A stretch of DNA of 64,000 bases from Shinella sp. SUS2 (GTDB lineage Bacteria > Pseudomonadota > Alphaproteobacteria > Rhizobiales > Rhizobiaceae): assembly GCF_001262505.1 (NCBI RefSeq), contig NZ_KQ410735.1, forward strand, positions 122,408-186,407. Direction: 5' to 3'. Position numbers and translations under genes: made by a program. The notes beneath the pieces are model-generated. The model was not told the DNA's origin and made no database searches. It worked only from the letters and a program-made list of their open reading frames with translations. Shown here piece by piece: positions 1 to 7,624 of this stretch. Each line of letters opens with the position of its first letter. The stretch's first letter is position 1.

Positions 1-189
1 GCCGCGGTGGCCGTAGACGAAGCGCCAGGGCTGGCCGTTGGCCGCAGAGGGCGCCCAGCGCGCCGCCTCGAACAGCGACAGCAGCGTTTCCTGCGGCATC
101 GCCTCGCCGGTAAAGGCGCGGGGCGACCAGCGGTCGAGATAGATGGGGTCGATGGCGTGGTCCGCAGTGCGGCCGGTGGGATGGGTCAT
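1..189 (-). CDS. Nitroreductase family protein (partial, N-terminal 63 residues)
   Basis: The minus strand opens with ATG at 189 and runs off the left edge without a stop. The visible 63 residues include YLDRWSPRAFTGE and LFEAARWAPSAANGQPWRF, the FMN-binding start of the nitroreductase fold (RxSxRxF and WAPSxxNxQPW signatures). Such flavoproteins reduce nitro compounds, quinones or flavins with NAD(P)H in the cytoplasm; the substrate cannot be told from this fragment. It is divergent from the aldehyde dehydrogenase gene, with a 160-bp shared upstream region. The C-terminal two thirds lie outside the window. Confidence 0.8.
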   Translation of the reverse strand, partial: MTHPTGRTADHAIDPIYLDRWSPRAFTGEAMPQETLLSLFEAARWAPSAANGQPWRFVYGHRG

Positions 190-349
190 TGCAAGCCTCG
201 AATGTCAGTTCTGCCGGCCGACCTTAGACCCGGCGGTGCGTCGCGCGAAGCGGTAAAATCGCGTCTCTGTCGCATTGTCGAACCGGTGGGGGAGGCAATA
301 TAACCCTTCCGACATGTGAGAAACGGCATCGCGAAATGGGAGATATCCG

Positions 350-1801
350 ATGAGCCTCAAAGACCCGAGCTTGCTGCGTCAGGCAGCCCTCGTTGGCACC
401 CGCTGGATCGAGGCAGACGGCAGCGGCATTGCTGTGAAGAACCCGGCAACGGGCGAGCTGGTCGGCTATGTACCGAAGCTCGGCGCCAAGGAGACGAAGG
501 AGGCGATCGACGCCGCGGCCGCCGCCCAGAAGGGCTGGGCCGCGCGCACCGCCAAGGAGCGCTCGGCCGTGCTGCGCAAGTGGTTCGAGCTGATGATCGA
601 GAACAAGGACGATCTCGGCCGCATCCTGACGATGGAACAGGGCAAGCCGCTCGCCGAGGCGACCGGTGAAATCGTCTATGGTGCAAGCTTCGTCGAATGG
701 TTCGCCGAAGAAGCCCGCCGCCTTTACGGCGATATCGTGCCCGGCCACCAGAAGGACAAGCGCATCCTCGTGATGAAGCAGCCGATCGGGGTCGTCGCGG
801 CCATCACGCCGTGGAACTTCCCGAACGCCATGATCACCCGCAAGGCCGGCCCGGCGTTCGCCGCCGGCTGCGCCATGGTGCTGAAGCCTGCTTCGCAGAC
901 CCCCTTTTCGGCCATCGCCATCGCCATCCTCGCCGAACGGGCCGGCCTTCCCGCGGGCCTCTTCTCGGTCATCACCGGCTCCGCCCGTGAGATCGGTGCG
1001 GAGCTGACGGCCAACCCGACCGTGCGCAAGCTCACCTTCACCGGTTCCACGGAAATCGGCGCCGAGCTTTACAAGCAGTGCGCCCCGACCATCAAGAAGC
1101 TCGGCCTGGAACTTGGCGGCAACGCTCCCTTCATCGTCTTCGATGACGCCGACCTCGATGCGGCCGTCGAAGGCGCGTTGATCGCGAAATTCCGCAACAA
1201 TGGCCAGACTTGCGTCTGCGCCAACCGTATCTATGTGCAGGATGCCGTCTATGATGCCTTCTCCGAGAAGCTCGCCGCCGCGGTCGGCAAGCTGAAGACC
1301 GGCAACGGTTTCGACGACGGCGTCGTGCTCGGCCCGCTGATCGACCAGGCAGCGCTCGAAAAGGTCGAGGAGCATGTTTCCGATGCGGTGAAAAAGGGCG
1401 GCCGCGTGGTGCAGGGCGGCAAGCGCCATGCACTCGGCGGCACATTCTACGAGGCGACCGTCATTGCCAACGTGACGCCCGACATGGCCGTCGCCCGCGA
1501 GGAGACCTTCGGCCCCGTCGCTCCGCTCTTCCGCTTTACGGACGAGGACGACGTCATCGCCCAGGCAAATGACACGGAGTTCGGCCTTGCTTCCTACTTC
1601 TACGCCAAGGAGCTGTCGCGTGTCTTCCGTGTCGCCGAGGCGCTGGAATATGGCATGGTCGGCGTCAATACCGGCCTGATCTCGACGGCGGAAGCGCCAT
1701 TCGGCGGCGTCAAGCTTTCCGGCCTCGGCCGCGAGGGTTCGAGATACGGCATCGAGGAGTTCACCGAGATCAAGTATGTCTGCCTCGGCGGCATCGCCTG
1801 A
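350..1801 (+). CDS. gabD: NADP-dependent succinate-semialdehyde dehydrogenase-type aldehyde dehydrogenase
   Basis: A 483-residue aldehyde dehydrogenase with the same length and numbering as E. coli GabD: catalytic Cys288 in GQTCVCANR with Cys290 two residues on, general base Glu254 in LELGGNAP, and the PWNFP nucleotide-binding segment near residue 155. The ATG is preceded by GGGAG. GabD-type enzymes oxidise succinate semialdehyde to succinate, but close paralogues act on glyceraldehyde, lactaldehyde or 2-oxoglutarate semialdehyde. No GABA transaminase is nearby. It lies instead next to an HpaI-type aldolase, so oxidation of the aldehyde released by that aldolase is a reasonable inference. Family call is secure; substrate is not. 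Confidence 0.85.
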   Translation: MSLKDPSLLRQAALVGTRWIEADGSGIAVKNPATGELVGYVPKLGAKETKEAIDAAAAAQKGWAARTAKERSAVLRKWFELMIENKDDLGRILTMEQGKPLAEATGEIVYGASFVEWFAEEARRLYGDIVPGHQKDKRILVMKQPIGVVAAITPWNFPNAMITRKAGPAFAAGCAMVLKPASQTPFSAIAIAILAERAGLPAGLFSVITGSAREIGAELTANPTVRKLTFTGSTEIGAELYKQCAPTIKKLGLELGGNAPFIVFDDADLDAAVEGALIAKFRNNGQTCVCANRIYVQDAVYDAFSEKLAAAVGKLKTGNGFDDGVVLGPLIDQAALEKVEEHVSDAVKKGGRVVQGGKRHALGGTFYEATVIANVTPDMAVAREETFGPVAPLFRFTDEDDVIAQANDTEFGLASYFYAKELSRVFRVAEALEYGMVGVNTGLISTAEAPFGGVKLSGLGREGSRYGIEEFTEIKYVCLGGIA

Positions 1802-1821
1802 GATCGGACAGCAGCAAGAAT

Positions 1822-1851
1822 CCGGCCGGCATCGTCCGGCCGGTTTTGTTT
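1822..1851 (+). terminator. Intrinsic terminator after the aldehyde dehydrogenase gene
   Basis: Arms CCGGCCGG (1822-1829 and 1836-1843) around a 6-nt loop are followed by TTTTGTTTT. It sits 15 bp before the start codon of the aldolase, so the two genes may be separate transcripts, or read-through may set the aldolase level. Confidence 0.7.
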
Positions 1852-1865
1852 TGAGAGGGAAAATC

Positions 1866-2666
1866 GTGGCAGCACCGAAAAATACCTTCAAGGCCGCGCT
1901 CCGCGAAGGCCGGTTCCAGCTCGGCCTGTGGGCGGCGCTCGGCAGTGCCTATGCGGCGGAAATCCTGTCCGGCAGCGGTTATGATTGGCTGCTGATCGAC
2001 GGCGAGCACGGGCCGAACGACATGCCGCTGATCAGCGCACAGGTCGGTGCGTTGCGCCACTCGCCGACCCACGCCATGGTCCGCCCGCCGATGGGCGAGG
2101 CGTGGATGTTGAAGCAGCTGCTCGACCAGGGCGCGCAGACCTTTCTCATTCCCATGGTCGAATCGGCAGCGGAGGCGGAGGCGCTGGTGCGCGCCGTGCG
2201 CTATCCGCCGCACGGCATTCGCGGTGTCGGTGCCGGTCTCGGCCGTGCAAGCGACTTCAACCGCACGGCGGACTATCTGAAGACTGCCAATGACGAGATC
2301 TGCCTCATCGTGCAGGTCGAAAGCCGGGCTGGCCTGGCCGCGATCGATGAAATCGCGGCGGTGGAGGGCGTCGACGGTATCTTCATCGGCCCTTCGGACC
2401 TGGCCGCGGACATGGGGCTTCTCGGTAATCCCGGCGCGCCGGAGGTGCTTGCGGCGATCACCCATATCTTCGCGCGCACGAAGGCCCACGGCAAGGCGCG
2501 CGGCATCATGACCGTGTCGCTGCCCCAGGCAGCGGTCTACCGTGATCTCGGTGCGGATTTCATGGCGATCGGCACCGACGTCAATTGCCTTGTATCGGCT
2601 GTCGAGACCCTGCGCCGCAGCTTCCTTGGCGAAGAGGAAACGGAAAAGCGCGGCGGTGGCTACTGA
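1866..2666 (+). CDS. HpcH/HpaI family class II aldolase (2-oxo-3-deoxy sugar acid aldolase type)
   Basis: A 266-residue protein of the HpcH/HpaI metal-dependent pyruvate aldolase family. I chose GTG at 1866 because it gives the family length; an upstream in-frame extension to 1776 would overlap the gabD end and its terminator. Motifs: IDGEHGPND, RPPMGEAWMLKQLLDQG, IPMVESAAEAEALV, VQVESRAGL and IFIGPSDLAADMG, carrying the acidic metal ligands and the pyruvate-binding Arg. Members cleave 2-keto-3-deoxy acids to pyruvate plus an aldehyde (HpaI, GarL, YfaU). In this locus 2-keto-3-deoxygluconate/galactonate or 2-keto-3-deoxyfuconate are plausible substrates (inference). The last 7 bp overlap the convergent reductase gene. 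Confidence 0.85.
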   Translation: MAAPKNTFKAALREGRFQLGLWAALGSAYAAEILSGSGYDWLLIDGEHGPNDMPLISAQVGALRHSPTHAMVRPPMGEAWMLKQLLDQGAQTFLIPMVESAAEAEALVRAVRYPPHGIRGVGAGLGRASDFNRTADYLKTANDEICLIVQVESRAGLAAIDEIAAVEGVDGIFIGPSDLAADMGLLGNPGAPEVLAAITHIFARTKAHGKARGIMTVSLPQAAVYRDLGADFMAIGTDVNCLVSAVETLRRSFLGEEETEKRGGGY

Positions 2667-3751
2667 CCACCGGCAATTGCAGCCAGCCTTGGCATCGGCA
2701 CACCCGGTGCCCAGGCTAGGAAATCGCCGATGCGGCGAACGCGCTTCTCCGCATGGTGGTTGGCGATATCGCTGAGGCGGTGCTCGAGGAAGGGATTGTC
2801 GAAGCGCTCCAGGGTCGCTGCGACGTAGGCTTCCGCCTCCCGGCCGAGCCCCCTGTCGGCAAAGCCGGGTACCACCTCGTCGTGGTAGATCGCCAGAAGC
2901 CTGCGCCGGACGTCGGCCTCGGCGAGAATGGCTTTGACTGTCTCCTCCTTCGGCCTTTTCTCCGCCAGCCAGATGTCAGCCAGCACCGTATGGCCGAGAT
3001 TGAGGATGTGCAGCTTGAGCTTCTCGTAGGGTGTCAGGTCGTCGACAAGGCGGATGTCCGCATGTCTGCACGGCACCGTCAGGCCCGGCTGGGTCTCGAT
3101 CGCCCAGAGCGCGTAGGGCTCCGCGATGGCCCCGGCCGGTTCCAGCGGTTCGGAAACGATGCGGTCGACCAGCGTGTTGCCCCAGATCACGCTTTCGGAC
3201 AGCCAGTTGCGAAAATCGGACTCCGGGTAACGATCGCCCTGCAGGTCGAGGATAAGCCGCTTCAGCACATCGCCGTTCCGCGAAACGAGCTCGCAGGGCA
3301 GGAGGGTCAGCTCGCGCCGGTTCGCCGCGAAACGGTCGTGGAGAAGCGCCAGCAGCTTGCCGGGAAAGGAAGCCGGGACAGGGCCGGCGAGATCGTCTGG
3401 GCCTACCATGTAACCGGTGTCCCCGGTATTGGAGAGCACGACCTCGGCCTCGTCGCAAAAGATCTTCCTTACCGTCTCCCAGTCGTTCGCCGCCGAAAGC
3501 GTGCGCGCGACGCTGGTGATCCGCTGCTCGCGGTTGACCTCGTGCCCGTCCTTCCGCCCGCGGATGATCACCGGATAGCCGCCTGGCGCTGCGAGCGCGG
3601 CAAGGCGTCCCGCCCGTTCCGGGGCGCCCGTGGTCTGGATGACCGTGATGCGGCCGAGGGCCTCGCCCCTTTTCAGCGCCTCGTCGATGAAAAGGTCCGC
3701 ATGCGCCTGCAGGAAGCGGCTGGTTCCGAATTGCAGGATGGGTGTGCCCAT
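2660..3751 (-). CDS. Tagaturonate/fructuronate reductase-like polyol dehydrogenase (mannitol dehydrogenase family)
   Basis: 363 residues of the long-chain polyol-specific dehydrogenase family (UxaB, UxuB, MtlD). The N-terminus carries the NAD site ILQFGTSRFLQAHADLF. The family catalytic signature Lys-x5-Asn-x2-His appears in KLKLHILNLGHTVLADIW in the second half. It is shorter than the usual 450-490 residues. UxaB reduces D-tagaturonate to D-altronate, and that role fits the neighbouring L-galactonate dehydrogenase-like gene, which would supply tagaturonate (inference). ATG at 3751 has GAGGAC upstream. The gene follows the GntR regulator by 10 bp on the same strand, suggesting co-transcription, and converges with the aldolase gene. 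Confidence 0.75.
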   Translation of the reverse strand: MGTPILQFGTSRFLQAHADLFIDEALKRGEALGRITVIQTTGAPERAGRLAALAAPGGYPVIIRGRKDGHEVNREQRITSVARTLSAANDWETVRKIFCDEAEVVLSNTGDTGYMVGPDDLAGPVPASFPGKLLALLHDRFAANRRELTLLPCELVSRNGDVLKRLILDLQGDRYPESDFRNWLSESVIWGNTLVDRIVSEPLEPAGAIAEPYALWAIETQPGLTVPCRHADIRLVDDLTPYEKLKLHILNLGHTVLADIWLAEKRPKEETVKAILAEADVRRRLLAIYHDEVVPGFADRGLGREAEAYVAATLERFDNPFLEHRLSDIANHHAEKRVRRIGDFLAWAPGVPMPRLAAIAGGQ

Positions 3752-3761
3752 GCCGTCCTCG

Positions 3762-4640
3762 TCAGTTGATCGATTGCAAAAGTGTTTCGCGCGCGGATTT
3801 CAGGTGCTGCCGGCAGGCCAGCTCGATCTCGATCGGATCGCGTGAACGCAGCGCCGCGATGTAGGCAAGGTGTTCTTCCAGCGCCCTTGCATTGCGCTCG
3901 CGGGCATTCGTCTTGTTCCACTGGTAGTGATAGTGGAAGACGATCGCGATGACGTCGTAGAAATCGACGATGAAGCGGTTCTTCGAGGCCCGGTGCACGA
4001 GGAGGTGGAAGCGCTCGTCGAGTTCGGAGAAATCGAGGTAGCGGTTTTCGATATCGGCCAGGATGGCATGGTGCATCGCCTCGATCGTGTCGAGTTCCTG
4101 CCAGGCTGGATGATCCTCCGGAAGGCGGGCGAAGGCGTTGGCCGAGCGCAGCTCGAACATCTCGCGCACTTCCGTCAATTCGAGCGCGAAGTCTCGTGTG
4201 AAGCCCTTCAGCACCCAATGGCTGTTCGGCCGCTTCTCGATCAGGCCGAACCGGCTGAAGCGGATAAGGAATTCGCGTACGCTCGTCGTGCCGATTCCGA
4301 TCTCGCGGGCAAGTTCCAGTTCGTTGATCTGCATGCCCGGCTCGGCACCGCCGGCGAGAATGCGGCGCATGAAGCTGCGCTCGATGATCTCGGAAAGCGA
4401 ATCCGTTTCCTCGGTCGGAAAATAATCTCCGGCGACCGGCTTGCGCAGCACGATCTTGCGCCGCTTCTCCCAGGTCAGCAGACCGGCCTCCTCCAGCCGG
4501 GTGAGGATCGCGCGGACGGTCGTGCGGCTGACGCCGAGCGTGGCGCCGAGTTCCGGCTCCGAGGGCAGGTTTGGCGTCTGCTCCAGGAGTTTCAGGCAGC
4601 GATTGAAGGCATCTTTGAAGACGGTGTTCTGTTTGGCCAT
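3762..4640 (-). CDS. GntR/FadR-type transcriptional regulator with tandem winged-helix domains
   Basis: At 292 residues it is 50-70 longer than a normal FadR-type GntR regulator. Two winged-helix segments are visible: residues about 10-67 (LPSEPELGATLGVSRTTVRAI) and about 82-150 (INELELAREIGIGTTSVREFL, ending in PNSHWVLKGF). They are followed by a helical FCD ligand-binding domain whose FHLLVHRASKN and QHLKSARE segments carry typical metal-binding His residues. It probably represses the divergent aldo/keto reductase operon and the ABC transporter operon in response to a sugar acid (inference from position and shared operator-like sites). The double DNA-binding module is unusual. Confidence 0.85.
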   Translation of the reverse strand: MAKQNTVFKDAFNRCLKLLEQTPNLPSEPELGATLGVSRTTVRAILTRLEEAGLLTWEKRRKIVLRKPVAGDYFPTEETDSLSEIIERSFMRRILAGGAEPGMQINELELAREIGIGTTSVREFLIRFSRFGLIEKRPNSHWVLKGFTRDFALELTEVREMFELRSANAFARLPEDHPAWQELDTIEAMHHAILADIENRYLDFSELDERFHLLVHRASKNRFIVDFYDVIAIVFHYHYQWNKTNARERNARALEEHLAYIAALRSRDPIEIELACRQHLKSARETLLQSIN

Positions 4641-4767
4641 GGGTGCCGCCGGTTCTGTGGTCTGCTGTTGCGTCCCTTACTGATTGCCCGGGCGAAAGGC
4701 CAGACGCCGGCCGCTTGGCATGCCGGTGCCGTCATCCTCCCGTTTCCTCTTTCTTGCATATTACCCA

Positions 4768-4804
4768 TTGACGGCAATCTGTCTATTGTCGATAAAAGAC
4801 AAAT
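4768..4804 (+). promoter_or_regulatory. Putative promoter and operator of the aldo/keto reductase operon
   Basis: TTGACG (4768-4773), 17 bp, GATAAA (4791-4796) reads as a sigma-70 promoter 40 bp before the AKR start. The -10 is embedded in TCGATAAAAGA (4789-4799) and flanked by the inverted arms TTGTC (4786-4790) and GACAA (4798-4802), the dyad type bound by FadR-like GntR proteins. The same 11-mer recurs before the ABC transporter genes. Confidence 0.5.
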
Positions 4805-4834
4805 AATGGCGAGAGGACGCCGACGGGAGGTTCG

Positions 4835-5854
4835 ATGAAAACGCGTATCGTCGGCAGGACAGGCCTGGCTGTGACCGAATTCAGTTTCGGCACCGCAGCG
4901 CTTGGCGGTCTCTACCGGGCGTGCCCGCGCGATGCGGCGATGGAAACGCTGGAGGCGGCCTGGGACGAGGGTCTGCGTTACTTCGATACTGCGCCCTGGT
5001 ACGGTTTCGGCCTTGCGGAGCGCCGCACCGGCGATTTCCTGCGCGACAAGCCGAGCGGCAGCTGGGTTCTGTCCAGCAAGGTCGGCCGCGTCATGATTCC
5101 CGTCGCCGACGACAAGGTGCCGAGCTACGGCTACGTCGATCCGCTGCCTTTCGACGTGCGCTACGACTACAGCTATGACGGCATCATGCGGTCCGTCGAA
5201 CTCAGCCATGCCCGCCTCGGGCTCAACCGCATCGATATCCTCTATGTGCACGATATCGGCGTCTATACACACGGCGCCGAGCGCAACGCGTTCCATCTGC
5301 GCCAGCTGCTCGAGACGGGTCTGAAAGCCCTGGAGGAACTGAAGGCGTCGGGCGTGATCAAAGCCTATGGGCTTGGCGTCAACGAGGTGCCGGTCTGCCT
5401 CGATGTGCTTGCGAAGGCCGATCTCGATTGCATCCTGCTGGCCGGCCGCTATACGCTGCTCGACCGTTCGGCGGCCGCGGACCTGCTGCCGCTGTGCGAG
5501 AAGAAGGGCACGTCCCTGGTGGTGGGCGGCGTCTTCAATTCCGGCATTCTGGCGACGGGACCGGTGGACGGCGCGCATTTCGACTACATGCCGGCGACGC
5601 CGGATATCGCGGCCAAGGTTGGTGCGATGATGGCGATCGCGCAGCAAGGCGGCGTGCCGCTCGCTGCGCCCGCGCTCCAGTTTCCGCTCAATCATCCGGC
5701 CGTTGCCTCGGTGCTGATCGGCACGGCAAAACCGCAGAGCCTGCGACGCAACATGGCGCTTGCGCGCATGGATCTGCCGAAAGAGATTTACCCGGCTTTC
5801 GAGCCGCATATAGTGGTTGCGCCGGAACTCGGGGAAAACGCCGTCCGGCAATGA
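4835..5854 (+). CDS. Aldo/keto reductase, L-fucose/L-galactose (D-threo-aldose) 1-dehydrogenase type
   Basis: 339 residues of the aldo/keto reductase superfamily with the catalytic tetrad visible: Asp and Tyr in YFDTAPWYGFG, Lys in VLSSKVGR, His in ILYVHDIGV. The whole resembles the D-threo-aldose 1-dehydrogenase/pyridoxal 4-dehydrogenase branch, whose sugar-oxidising members convert L-fucose or L-galactose to the aldonolactone with NAD(P)+. A strong GGGAGG lies 5 bp before the ATG. It is first in a plus-strand unit with the FucU-type mutarotase, which supports a free hexose or 6-deoxyhexose substrate (inference). Pyridoxal 4-dehydrogenase is the alternative, but no vitamin B6 degradation genes are present. 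Confidence 0.75.
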   Translation: MKTRIVGRTGLAVTEFSFGTAALGGLYRACPRDAAMETLEAAWDEGLRYFDTAPWYGFGLAERRTGDFLRDKPSGSWVLSSKVGRVMIPVADDKVPSYGYVDPLPFDVRYDYSYDGIMRSVELSHARLGLNRIDILYVHDIGVYTHGAERNAFHLRQLLETGLKALEELKASGVIKAYGLGVNEVPVCLDVLAKADLDCILLAGRYTLLDRSAAADLLPLCEKKGTSLVVGGVFNSGILATGPVDGAHFDYMPATPDIAAKVGAMMAIAQQGGVPLAAPALQFPLNHPAVASVLIGTAKPQSLRRNMALARMDLPKEIYPAFEPHIVVAPELGENAVRQ

Positions 5855-5893
5855 TTTTAATCTGGGATTTTGATCTGGGAGGATCGCTAGGGC

Positions 5894-6340
5894 ATGTTGA
5901 AAGGCATTCATCCGTTGCTCGGGCCGGATCTGCTGCACGCCATCCGGACCATGGGCCACGGCGACGACATCGTCATCGCCGACGCCAATTTCCCGTCGAG
6001 TTTCCTCGGCCCGAAGGTCATCCGAGCGGATGGGGTCGATGCCGTGTCGATCACGGAAGCCATTCTCGCGCATATGCCGCTCGATACTTTCGTGCCGGAG
6101 GCCGCCTGGCGCATGGAGGTGGTCGGCGATCCCGACGCGGTGCCTGAGGTCTGCGCGACCTTTCAGGATCTCGTCCATCGGCTGGCTGGTGATTTCAAGG
6201 TGCATGCGGTCGAGCGTTTCGCTTTCTACGAGATGGCGAAGAAGGCGGCCTATATCGTCGCCACGACGGAGTTCCGTCTCTATGGCAATATCATTCTGAA
6301 GAAGGGTGTCGTGCACCCGCACGAGATTTTTCAGGCCTAG
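5894..6340 (+). CDS. RbsD/FucU family sugar mutarotase (L-fucose mutarotase-like)
   Basis: 148 residues matching the RbsD/FucU fold: MLKGIHPLLGPDLLHAIRTMGHGDDIVIADANFPS carries the conserved catalytic His and Asp, and the C-terminus KGVVHPHEIF is typical of FucU. These cytoplasmic pentamers or decamers interconvert alpha and beta anomers of L-fucose, D-ribose or related sugars so the next enzyme gets its preferred form. It starts 39 bp after the aldo/keto reductase stop with GGGAGGATC upstream, so co-transcription is likely. An anomerase next to a sugar 1-dehydrogenase suggests both work on the same pyranose. Confidence 0.85.
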   Translation: MLKGIHPLLGPDLLHAIRTMGHGDDIVIADANFPSSFLGPKVIRADGVDAVSITEAILAHMPLDTFVPEAAWRMEVVGDPDAVPEVCATFQDLVHRLAGDFKVHAVERFAFYEMAKKAAYIVATTEFRLYGNIILKKGVVHPHEIFQA

Positions 6341-6451
6341 CCGCCCGGCGGCCACCGTTTGGGAGGACGGATGGCATGGACTGGAGCATTTTCGAGAGCA
6401 GCATTCTGGTGAAACGTCCTTCGCTTGCCAGCAAAGGCAGACAGGTGTAGC

Positions 6452-6483
6452 CTGACTACAAAATGTTTTTTATCGATAAAAGA
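6452..6483 (+). promoter_or_regulatory. Putative promoter and operator of the sugar ABC transporter operon
   Basis: CTGACT (6452-6457), 17 bp, GATAAA (6475-6480) repeats the promoter geometry seen before the aldo/keto reductase gene. The -10 lies in a perfect 14-bp palindrome TTTTATCGATAAAA (6468-6481) and shares TCGATAAAAGA (6473-6483) with the other promoter. A further dyad, TGTAG-N5-CTACA (6446-6460), lies just upstream. Confidence 0.5.
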
Positions 6484-6549
6484 TCGAGTTGTTCGCTTCC
6501 CGCGACACGATCCCAACAGGAACGGGAAGCATTTGAGAGGAGAAACCTG

Positions 6550-7536
6550 ATGAGCATTGTAAGATCGCTTCTGTCTCGCCGCGCCTTCACGGCGCTCGCG
6601 GGTGCCGCAGTCCTCGCCACCATGAGCCCCGCCGCGTCCTTCGCGCAGGATGTCACCATTCCGATCATCGTCAAGGACACGACGTCCTTCTACTGGCAGA
6701 TCGTGCTCGCCGGCGCGCGCGCGGCCGGCAAGGACCTCGGCGTCAACGTGCCGGAACTCGGCGCGCAGTCGGAATCCGATATCAACGGGCAAATCAGCAT
6801 CCTCGAAAATGCCGTGGCCGGCAGCCCGGCCGCCGTCGTCATCTCGCCGACGGAGTTCAAGGCGCTCGGCAAGCCGGTCGACGAGGCGGCCAAGGCGGTG
6901 CCGATCATCGGCATCGATTCGGGCGCCGATTCCAAGGCCTTCACCTCGTTCCTGACGACGGATAACGTCCAGGGTGGCCGCATCGCCGCAGACGGGCTTG
7001 CCGCGGCGATCAAGGCTGCCACCGGCAAGGAAGAAGGCGAGATCGCCATCATCACCAGCCTGCCGGGCGTCGGTTCGCTCGACCAGCGCCGCGAAGGCTT
7101 CCTCGACCAGATCAAGACGAAATATCCGGGTCTGACCGTGGTGGCGGACAAATATGCGGACGGCCAGGCCACGACCGGCCTCAACATGATGACCGACCTC
7201 ATCACCGCGAACCCGAACCTCGTCGGCGTCTTCGCCTCCAACCTCATCATGGCGCAGGGCGTCGGCCAGGCGATCGCGGAAAACAAGCTCGGCGAGAAGA
7301 TCAAGGTCATCGGCTTCGACAGCGATGAAAAGACTGTCGGTTTCCTCAAGGAAGGGGTGCTTGCCGGCCTCGTCGTGCAGGATCCCTACCGCATGGGCTA
7401 TGACGGCGTGAAGACGGCGCTTGCCGTTTCCAAGGGCGAGAAGGTCGAAGCCTTCGTCGATACCGGCGCAAACCTCGTGACCAAGGAGAACATGGCCGAT
7501 CCGAAGATCGACGCCCTGCTCAACCCGAAGATCTGA
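6550..7536 (+). CDS. Periplasmic sugar-binding protein, CUT2-type ABC transporter (RbsB-like)
   Basis: 328 residues from ATG 6550, preceded by GAGAGGAGAAACC; the frame is open further upstream but without such a site. Residues 1-34 form a signal peptide (SRRAF twin-Arg-like start, hydrophobic LAGAAVLATMSPAASFAQ). The mature part begins DVTIPIIVKDTTSFYWQIVLAGARAAGKDLGV, the type I periplasmic-binding-protein fold (RbsB/MglB class), with GIDSGADSKAFTSFLTTDN and VIGFDSDEKTVGFL sugar-pocket segments. It should deliver a pentose or hexose to the permease below. Clustering with the mutarotase and dehydrogenases points to L-galactose, L-fucose or a similar sugar (inference). Confidence 0.9.
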   Translation: MSIVRSLLSRRAFTALAGAAVLATMSPAASFAQDVTIPIIVKDTTSFYWQIVLAGARAAGKDLGVNVPELGAQSESDINGQISILENAVAGSPAAVVISPTEFKALGKPVDEAAKAVPIIGIDSGADSKAFTSFLTTDNVQGGRIAADGLAAAIKAATGKEEGEIAIITSLPGVGSLDQRREGFLDQIKTKYPGLTVVADKYADGQATTGLNMMTDLITANPNLVGVFASNLIMAQGVGQAIAENKLGEKIKVIGFDSDEKTVGFLKEGVLAGLVVQDPYRMGYDGVKTALAVSKGEKVEAFVDTGANLVTKENMADPKIDALLNPKI

Positions 7537-7624
7537 TCGCTTGCCGCAAAGCATTTGACGATCTGCCCGCCCGGGCCGCAGGATTCGGGCGGGACGCTTT
7601 CCACGCAGTCAGGAGGAGACAGCG

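Noticed and set aside
224..1891. Long minus-strand open frame opposite the aldehyde dehydrogenase gene
   Set aside because: Shadow of gabD: the plus-strand product has full catalytic motifs and family length, the minus-strand product has none.
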